Assembly: GCA_000310025.1 (NCBI GenBank)
Contig: FN649752.1
Coordinates: forward strand, 2,292,469 to 2,338,775
Direction: 5' to 3'
DNA length: 46,307 bases
Origin: Ectocarpus siliculosus
Taxonomy: Eukaryota > Sar > Phaeophyceae > Ectocarpales > Ectocarpaceae
A model generated the notes under the pieces. The model did no database searches. It had not been told where the DNA came from and saw only the letters and a list, made by a program, of their open reading frames with translations. Numbering within the stretch: the first letter of the stretch is position 1; the number at the start of each line of letters is the position of its first letter. Made by a program: the position numbers and the translations under genes. Below, one piece after another: positions 39,621-46,307 of this stretch.

Positions 39621-40570
39621 AGCCGAGGGTGGCTGTTCTCGGTCGAGGGGCAGGTGGAGCATTACAAGCCGTTGAGGGTATGCTGGACGTAACATGTGTG
39701 ATTGACTCTGATTGGAAGACCATGGAATGCATCAGAGTCAACGGAGGAGCCGGTAATGCAACATTGATTCGTCAGCCTTTAGAGTCCGACACACGCCACA
39801 AATCCTCGAGTATAAACCCGAAATCCTCATTGGCAATGCGTGCGCCATTGAGGATGGTCCAGACGAAGGAGCGAGGACAGGGCGAAATGCAGACAACATT
39901 GTGCAGATTTTCGTGTCGTCCCCCATCCAGATCCTGGTAATGGAGAGTCCAGTAGGCTTTGCAGGGTCAGAGAGATGGAAGAACATTCTTCACCCAGAAC
40001 TGCACCTGGCGGGCTGTGAAACGGCAACAGCGTCTTTGTCAGCGACAGCAGTCGGGATACCCACAACAAAACGGAGAGTGTTTGTGGTAGCAGTCAAGAA
40101 GAGCGGGGATCCCAATTTGACAGCTAAACTATCTCAGTGGAAGAAGAATGTGGAGAGAACCGCACCGTCGACACCCACGGTCGGTGCCTTTTTGAGAAGA
40201 CAGGGATGCTTCTTCTTGAAACGGGGACGTCAGAACAAGGAGATATTCTCGTTTGAGGAACCGGTGGTGACGGTTACAAGGGAACACATCATGGGCCGTA
40301 AACCCCTGTAAACAGCTTTTACGGCACACCCCAACGACGCAGGGTCGTTGCAGGAAGCGCAAGAGCTATCGTGGGAAGATTACGTGAAGCTAACCACCAA
40401 CCGGGACAACTACGAGGTACCACCAACTCTGAGAAGATGCGATGTAGCTCGAGTGATGCAAGAGCACACATTAGCGCCAATGCTGAGAGAAGTTCTGAAT
40501 CTCCAACAACTGAAAGGAAGGCCGAAGCGGCTAATGGATGGTAAAAAGAACGGAGAGACAGATCACACCA
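39621..40570 (+). pseudogene. C5-cytosine DNA methyltransferase-like domain in element 2 Pol
   Basis: Between RNase H and integrase the sequence shows VAVLGRGAGGALQAVEG (motif I-like), VIDSDWKTMECIRVN (motif II-like), a LIGNACAIEDG segment where motif IV (PC) should lie, LVMESPVGF at the place of motif VI (EN-V), and GIPTTKRRVFVVAVKK, a good motif VIII (QRRR-V). A target-recognition-like stretch and a WEDYVKLTTNRDNYEVPPTLRR C-terminal segment follow. The frame changes near 39790 and there is TAA at 40309. Such enzymes transfer methyl from SAM to cytosine C5. The catalytic PC is poorly kept (ACA), so activity is doubtful in this copy. I am fairly sure of the family from motif order, less of each motif. 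Confidence 0.62.
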
Positions 40571-42318
40571 AACAGGTAGACGACGATCTGCTCATCGACT
40601 TGGCCAGCTTGTATCAGGAAGATGCGGCGGTGACGGTGGTGACTAGGGGAGTTACCGTCGACCGTCACGTCGACCGCACACGTTTTAAGGTGACCCCGGC
40701 GGAGACTCGGAGTGCGGCTCGACGAGCTCGACGGCCGACACTCACTCCATCCACCATAGCGAAGCCGACGACCTCTTCAGAGAAGGAGACCGTGGTGCAA
40801 ACACCAGAGAGACGATCAGTGTCGACAGAGAGCTCTTCTACAACTCCATCGAGGTACGACCCAGAAACATCGCAACCACGGTTGGAACGGCCAGACAACG
40901 ACATTCCCCTCTGTCGAGGGCATTCCGAACAGTTGGAACAAATGGAGCGTGTCTTGCGCGACGGTGCCCAACTAAAAAGGACCCAACAGGAAGACTTGAG
41001 GTTGAAACCCATCCGGGACAATTTGGAGAACGGCGAAGGAGAGCAAGCTGATTATATCCTGGACGATCAAGGTCTACTTTGGTTTGCGCCGAGAGGGGCG
41101 GCACATGTTGTAGCCCTACCTCGCAAGCTGGTGTCTGCAGTACTGGCCCTGGCACATGGCACCTTTGGACATCCGGGGATAGCTCGCACTACTATCATTG
41201 TGGCGGACAAGTACCACTGGCCATCGCTGAAGAAAGATGTGCGAGACTACGTGTTATCATGTCGATGCCGTATGAGAAAAAGACAGTGGATCAAACAAAT
41301 TCACATGTTACCGGCACGATTCTTGCGTCCATGGGAAGTCTTGGAGATGGACATTCTTGACATGAAGTTGACATCGAACAAGGGCAACAGGTACTTGCTG
41401 GTGATAGTGGATCGAGCAACCAAGTTCCTCTTCGCTTTCCCGCTTCCCACGAAGGAAACTTTGGGAGTCAGCAAGAAATTGTTGGAGCTCATCTTCACCT
41501 TCGGACTACCCATATCAGTGCGCTGTGATCCGGGGGCAGAAAACACCTCGGCGATCATGGAACACCTGTGCCGGTGGCTCAAAATATCCCTCGACTTTGG
41601 ACCGACCAACCATCCTAGAGGACAGGGAACTGTCGAGAGGATGGGAGCGGTGCTGCAAGAGATGCTGTCGGAGCTCTGCCAGGCATGGCCAAACAGGTGG
41701 GATGAGTAGGTGGCAGTGGTTGCTTGGGCCCATCGTACGACTCCGGATGGGAGCCTTCCAAACAAAGAGTCAGCATACCAATTGCTCTTTGGACGGGCGC
41801 CAAGGACATCGTTTGATCACATGTCGCCATCACTAGACAACTCGGGCCCAGCATTGCCGTTGGAAAGGACGGTGGAGGAAACGAGAAGGAAGACTGTGGA
41901 AGTGATGCAAGTGCTAAAAGTGAGACAGGAAAATCGGAATAGACACCGCGAACTCCAGAACGCGAGGATCAAACGTGCATCACCAGGCACCAAGGCTAAG
42001 GTGGGCGACAAGGTATTGGTCAAGGAAAGCGCCAGTACACTCTACCGGGATGGCGTCCACCCTAAACTTGCCCATGACCACTTCACAGGACCGTGGCAAG
42101 TCGTGCACGTCGTGCGAGAGGGGTTGAGCTTTACTGTAAGACTGCATGGACATCAAATCCGCCAGAGGACGGTGGCAGCCACGGACTTCCAGCCGTTTCA
42201 TTCTCGCCCACAAGCCATCAGACATCCATTCGAAGATGAGTTTGGTCATTTTGTATGGTCGCCGGATTTAGGATTAGCTGAAGACTCCGTCGCGCGGCAC
42301 CTCTGTATACTTCGGTGA
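40571..42318 (+). pseudogene. Element 2 integrase
   Basis: After a Ser/Thr-rich linker the frame shows HGTFGHPG and a CRC pair (a damaged HHCC zinc motif, CxC instead of CxxC, about 41155-41275). The catalytic core follows with MDILD (about 41347), CDPGAENTS (D at 41527) and GTVERM (E at 41635); D-x35-E spacing is intact. TAG at 41707 interrupts the frame, which then continues as VAVVAWAHRTTPDG, where TGG would fit. A GPWQVVHVV-type SH3-like tail follows (about 42090). The stop at 42316 ends this frame. Confidence 0.72.
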
Positions 42319-42779
42319 ATAGACGGGTGGTCCATGGCGCTGGAGGAATAGCGTCCGCATGGGCATGGGAGTACAGAGGAAAGTATCAGGATGGCACCAC
42401 TTCTCCGTGGATCACCGAAGACACTGCCAGGGGCAGTTTCTCGCCTCTGCAACTTGATGTTTTTCATGCCCTGTGGGAAGACTTTCACGGGGTGAATATC
42501 GCACCACGACCCCTGGGACCGCCGTCGCGAGGAGAACGCGAAGAAGCAACGGGGACCGAAGCTCTCGCGGAATTTCCCTGTGGAACCATGGTTGGACCGG
42601 AGCTCATGGATCAAGAGAACAACATTGTGCTCAGCAGAGGGAAGGTCTGCGATTTCTATGATCCGTATTGGAGAGTGGAGTTCAGCGGCGGAGATTGGGA
42701 AGAGCTCAATCGCAGGGAGCCAAGGCGTGGAATGGATCTTGCCACCAGACTCCCACCGCTGACCGCTCAAGAATCGTGA
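42319..42779 (+). pseudogene. Element 2 C-terminal Tudor-like module
   Basis: A different frame from about 42315 to TGA at 42777 encodes a segment with GKVCDFYDPYWRVEFSGGDW followed by EELNRRE (about 42640-42725). This is the aromatic and acidic pattern of Tudor-like modules. It must be joined to integrase by a frameshift near 42310. Reader domains at the integrase end are known to guide some elements to chromatin. Confidence 0.5.
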
Positions 42780-43295
42780 AGTCGTACACTGCCAGCCATC
42801 TTCCGTCCTCCATGCGGGAAGCTGGGGGTGTGTGTGACGGCAGTGTTACGAATGAGGAGTTCCAAGATCGTCTTCTACAGTGGAAGATCGTCCTCAACAG
42901 CGTCGGTCAAGATGCAAGATCGTCGTCATAGTTGTCGGTCTGTGGAGACTGTTTGTGGAAGAACGTCTTCAACAGTGGAAGATCACCTTCTTCAGTGGAC
43001 GATCGCCTTCTTCAGTTCAAGATCGTCATCGTCAAGGAGTCCGGTATACGGCGGCCAAAGTACTAACGGCCGTCATTCGGGGTCGATGATTTCAGCAATG
43101 TAACATCGACGTCGAACACACCGGCATCCGTCCTCTTGAGGTTCAAATCCATTTTTTGTGGTTTAACCTGGGGAGGGCGGCATCCTCCCTTTTCAGATCT
43201 ATATTCCCGGCGTGGTATGATCTGAGGAGGGAGAAGCGCACGTTCTGCCACCTCCTTAGCATTTTGTGTTTTTCAACACATGTATGCTGGGAGGG
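42780..43295 (+). other. Element 2 3' untranslated region with GATCGTC repeats and purine tract
   Basis: Degenerate short repeats of the type AAGATCGTC(A/T)TC and CAGTGGA(A/C)GATC fill about 42865-43035. The last bases GCTGGGAGGG (43286-43295) form a purine tract directly before the LTR, the expected primer site for plus-strand DNA. Confidence 0.6.
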
Positions 43296-43769
43296 TGTCA
43301 CGGTAGCATGAACGGGCGCTAAATACTGAGATTCATTCCGTTTCACGATGGTTCGAGGAGGGCTAGGGTATACCCCAGGGTGTACCTGAATCATTGGCGG
43401 AGCCCCTCTAGAGCTCCGCCTCAACACGTGTTTTGGGTGATCGCTCACTACTGTTAACACGGCCAATCTCGGAAGAGGAACTTTGACCCACCCGCTAAGA
43501 AGCAACCAGTCTGTGAGTCAAAGCATGAGAGGTGGATCTGGATAGATCTTGCCTAGACCCCCCTTGCTAATCCCACCTTGATTAGACCCACAGGGCTAGA
43601 CCCACCGGGATTGATCCCTTTGCTAGCTCCCAACTTGAATCCAATGGTGAGATACTGTACCATGAAACTGACCATGAAAAGGATGAAACCAATTGAACCC
43701 TAGCCAGTGCTTGTTACGCTAACACATGAGTGAGCTACCCTAAGCGATAGCGTTATAACAACTGTGACA
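43296..43769 (+). repeat. Element 2 3' LTR
   Basis: It begins TGTCACGGTAGCATGAACGG and ends AACTGTGACA, 474 bp, uninterrupted. It is the reference that shows the 5' LTR was split at GTAG. It is followed by the TAAT target duplication. Confidence 0.88.
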
Positions 43770-43809
43770 TAATGATGGTGTGTTTTGTAATCACGTCTTA
43801 GCATTCTAA

Positions 43810-45109
43810 GACCCATGTTTATGGTCGCCAAATCTTTGAAAAAACACTTCAAATGTTGTCAAACATTTGCGCGCGAATATCTGCCAGAGGAACATTTGAG
43901 TACCGTTTTTATGGGCAAAAAAACCTTTATCGTGTGGTTTTCTCGAAATGCATCGCACGTGCGGCGGGAATCGTGGTCTACTGCTACCAAACGATTTGTG
44001 ACAGACAAACCACAAATTCGTCATGGAAACTGAATGTAACGAGCTCGCAAAGGGCTCCCCACAACCCTTGATGCACTGAGCTGATGCTGTGCCCGCCAAC
44101 ATGTGGCGATAGCGCTCCGTGCGTGCGAGAAAAAATGTTCTCGGTGTCAAAAAGAGACCAAAACGTGCGTCAGCGCTTCCCAACGGCAAAAAGTCCGCCG
44201 CTTGAGAGGACATGTGAGTACAAAACTATCCAGCTCTCGTCCTCTAGACCATCGATTCATGTTTTGTCTTCTTGGGTGTCTTCTCCATCAACGACTCTCA
44301 TCCGGTTGTGCGTGGGTTAGCAGTGGCCGCGCTCAGCCAGCAGGGAGGCACATCGTTGTGCGCGCAACGTTGTGGACACAACTTTTTTTTCGGTCTATTT
44401 TTTCACTTGAATATAGAGGGCTTGTTCCTCCGTCCCAAAAAAGACTTTTTCAACACATGGAGTTCACAGCGACGCGCCTCCCTGCCTGTTGAGTACGTCC
44501 ACTGCTGAACCACGCACACCCGGATGAGAGCCGTTGATGGAGAAGACACCCAAGAAAACAAAACATGAATCGATGGTCTAGAGGACGAGAGCTGGATAGT
44601 TTTGTGCTCACCTCTCCTCTCAAGCAGCCGACTTTTTGCCGTTCGGAGACACAAACCACGCTTTCTCCGTGCCCTCCAAACCACCCCTGTCTGTTTGTTT
44701 TTTTGTGCACGCTTGACGAGCTCCCGCCATGTATCAGCCGGCAAAACATTGACACGGTGACTCTAGGGTTGCCCGGATCCCTCTATGAGCTTGCTACGTT
44801 GAGTGTGCGCTGCGCAGTGGTTGGTGTTTAGGACGGAAGGGGCGGTCGGCTACTAATCTCGCCGCTCTTGGGAAACATTTTCGCGACCTGCCCCATTTCA
44901 AAATGTTTGAGAATATTTTATCAAACGAGCGACTTTTGCCCCATTTCAAAATGTTTGAGAATATTTTGCCGAAGATTTTCTCCCATAAACAGTGAAACAA
45001 AATCTTTGTCCGCAAATGTTTGAAAATAGATGGTTTCGTGGTGTCATATTAAGAAAAATAAAAATATATAAACATTTTCGCAAAGATTTGGCGACCATAA
45101 ACATGGGTC
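43810..45109. mobile_element. Fold-back TIR element (PIF/Harbinger-like target site)
   Basis: The ends carry inverted copies of GACCCATGTTTATGGTCGCC plus about eight more bases (43810-43838 and 45081-45109). Both are flanked by TAA, a 3-bp duplication as for PIF/Harbinger elements. Most of the interior is itself an inverted repeat: about 44150-44350 pairs with about 44465-44665 (for example CTCGTCCTCTAGACCATCGA and its complement). There is also a direct repeat of CCCCATTTCAAAATGTTTGA at about 44891 and 44939. No transposase is present. Transcription would give a long hairpin RNA. Confidence 0.72.
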
Positions 45110-45112
45110 TAA

Positions 45113-45860
45113 TAATACAGTAGGTGTTTTTCTTTTCACTGTTCAGTCGTCTTCAGAGCGAGTATTATTCATAGTAACGTGTACAGTTGTACTTGATGTC
45201 TGGTAGAGCGTGTCCATGTGGTGCACCGTATGTATGACAATGGTGACATACTTCCGGCCCTTCAAGAATAGTTGCATGATCCACTATACATGGGTCTACT
45301 TTGCATTCTAGAGATAGGTGTTAGGTGTATGTAGTAGGCGTGTTTTTTCAATCGTCTTCAGGGTGGTGGTAGTTGTCTGGCCATCGAGCGTGCCCATGTG
45401 GTGCACCGTGTTCGACATCGTGACGTTTGGTTATTTACTCACGTCTGCGAGGAGGTCGAATGTAACAATGCCCCCGTGTGCTCATCAGGCGTCTTCTTCG
45501 TGTCTACCTAACGTGGATTATTAGTACCCGCTGAAAACGTAAATCTTCAGACATGCACCGCGACGATAACCTCGTCGAGTTGCTGTCGTCACAATAGCTG
45601 AAAACGATTCTATTTGGATTGGAACCGGCTATGCTATGATCACCCAAGACTGAAAACAGCAGTACAACATGTACCATAGTACGAACCTTCCTGTCGAAGG
45701 GCGATGCATTCAAAACCACCCTCTCTCGACCAACCGATTTGTGCGTGTTCCGCACCCGAAAAACCAGAGACCCCAAAAACACCCGGGGCGAAACTTCGGG
45801 TGGATGCACCAAGCACCAGGAAAGCTCACCCGCGCTTCCGACGGCACTCAAGGAAGGGTG
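45113..45860. repeat. Diverged duplication, no gene recognised
   Basis: Segments with TCGTCTTCAG, GTCTGG, GAGCGTG(T/C)CCATGTGGTGCA and CACCGT occur at about 45148-45230 and 45350-45415, an old tandem duplication. No exon is supported. Confidence 0.45.
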
Positions 45861-45861
45861 G

Positions 45862-46270
45862 GGGGGTGTACTCATAGTCGTGCATGCCGTAGTCAATACA
45901 CCATTGACCTCGCATCCCTTCAAAGCCGGGACGGGGCACGCACCGGGTTGTCACCGGACCAGGCTCTCACATCACCAAGCGCGAAGCGCCGTGAGGTATT
46001 CGGCGAGTCGCATGGATGGTGCGCTACATCCTGCTACATTGTAAGGGTGTTCGGCATCAGGCAGGGGGGGGGGGTGTACTCATAGTCGTGCATGCCGTAG
46101 TCGTTTGACCATTGACCTCGCATCCCTACAAAGCCGGGACGGAGCACGCCGGGTTCTCACCGGACCAGGCTCTCACATCACCAAGCGCGAAGCGCCGTGA
46201 GGTATTTGGCGAGTCGCATGAAGGGTGAGCTGCATCCTGCTAAGGGTGTTCGGCATCTTGTGCTTACTTC
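45862..46270. repeat. Tandem duplication, period about 208 bp
   Basis: Two units, the first from about 45862 and the second from about 46070, share GTACTCATAGTCGTGCATGC, CCATTGACCTCGCATCCCT, ACCGGACCAGGCTCTCACAT and GTGTTCGGCATC. They differ by substitutions and small indels. A G-run precedes each unit. It may continue past the window edge. Confidence 0.85.
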
Positions 46271-46307
46271 CTTGCGTACGGATGACAGCTACGTATGACT
46301 TAATTTA

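Larger units (their letters stand above)
16287..43769 (+). mobile_element. Element 2: Ty3/Gypsy-type retrotransposon, decayed, split by a nested element
   Basis: The left end TGTCACGGTAG (16287-16297) resumes as GTAGCATGAACGGG at 28125 after the inserted element 1. The right LTR at 43296 reads TGTCACGGTAGCATGAACGG without interruption. The ends TGTCAC and GTGACA are inverted copies. The host flanks end in TAAT (16283-16286) and begin with TAAT (43770-43773), a 4-bp target duplication. Plus-strand Gag lies at about 34097-36646 and Pol at about 36647-42779. A GGGAGGG purine tract abuts the 3' LTR, which fixes its polarity. The leader of about 5.5 kb before Gag is unusually long and contains other repeats and an N gap. 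Several stops and frameshifts show it is no longer autonomous. Confidence 0.85.

Overview
The window looks like nuclear DNA of a brown alga (stramenopile, Phaeophyceae). The strongest clue is a two-repeat EsV-1-7 Cys/His gene, a family expanded in brown algae and first named from an Ectocarpus virus. Other eukaryotic signs are spliced genes with phase-consistent GT-AG and GC-AG introns, polyQ/polyA coding runs, many minisatellites and nested LTR retrotransposons. I cannot name the species.

Left part (1-16286) is host gene space. A CEP41-like rhodanese gene runs on the minus strand (exons 2165-2067, 1388-1260, 575-411, continuing off the left edge). A multi-IQ-motif gene follows on the plus strand (coding exons 4285-4929, 5224-5384, 5718-6336). 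Then come an EsV-1-7 gene on the minus strand (10459-9710 and 8415-8062) whose intron holds a 770-bp TIR transposon, and a SAM-dependent DNA methyltransferase-like gene with a TSPPY motif on the minus strand (14086-13939 and 13718-13354) just downstream of a 98-bp minisatellite. tRNA-derived SINE-like pieces and palindromic repeats are scattered between them.

Central part (16287-43769) is one nested structure. An old Ty3/Gypsy-type element ('element 2', LTRs beginning TGTCAC and ending GTGACA, 4-bp target duplication TAAT) was split within its 5' LTR by a younger Ty3/Gypsy chromovirus-like element ('element 1', 16298-28124, target duplication GTAG). Element 1 has an open Gag (CCHC knuckle) and a 2377-codon Pol region in the same frame, separated by a single UGA. 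Its Pol carries a NADAR domain (ADP-ribose glycosidase superfamily) ahead of protease-RT-RNase H-integrase, and ends with a chromodomain-like and a Tudor-like module. Element 2 is decayed (in-frame stops and frameshifts). It has a CCCH-finger Gag, the same in-frame UGA between Gag and Pol, a C5-cytosine DNA methyltransferase-like domain between RNase H and integrase, and a terminal Tudor-like module. Two neighbouring retroelements have thus each acquired a different nucleic-acid-modifying domain plus chromatin-reader-like domains. This is the most interesting content of the window.

Right part (43770-46307) has no gene I can support. It holds a fold-back TIR element with a TAA target duplication (43810-45109), a diverged repeat, and a 208-bp tandem duplication at the edge. 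An assembly gap of 100 N lies at 32819-32918.
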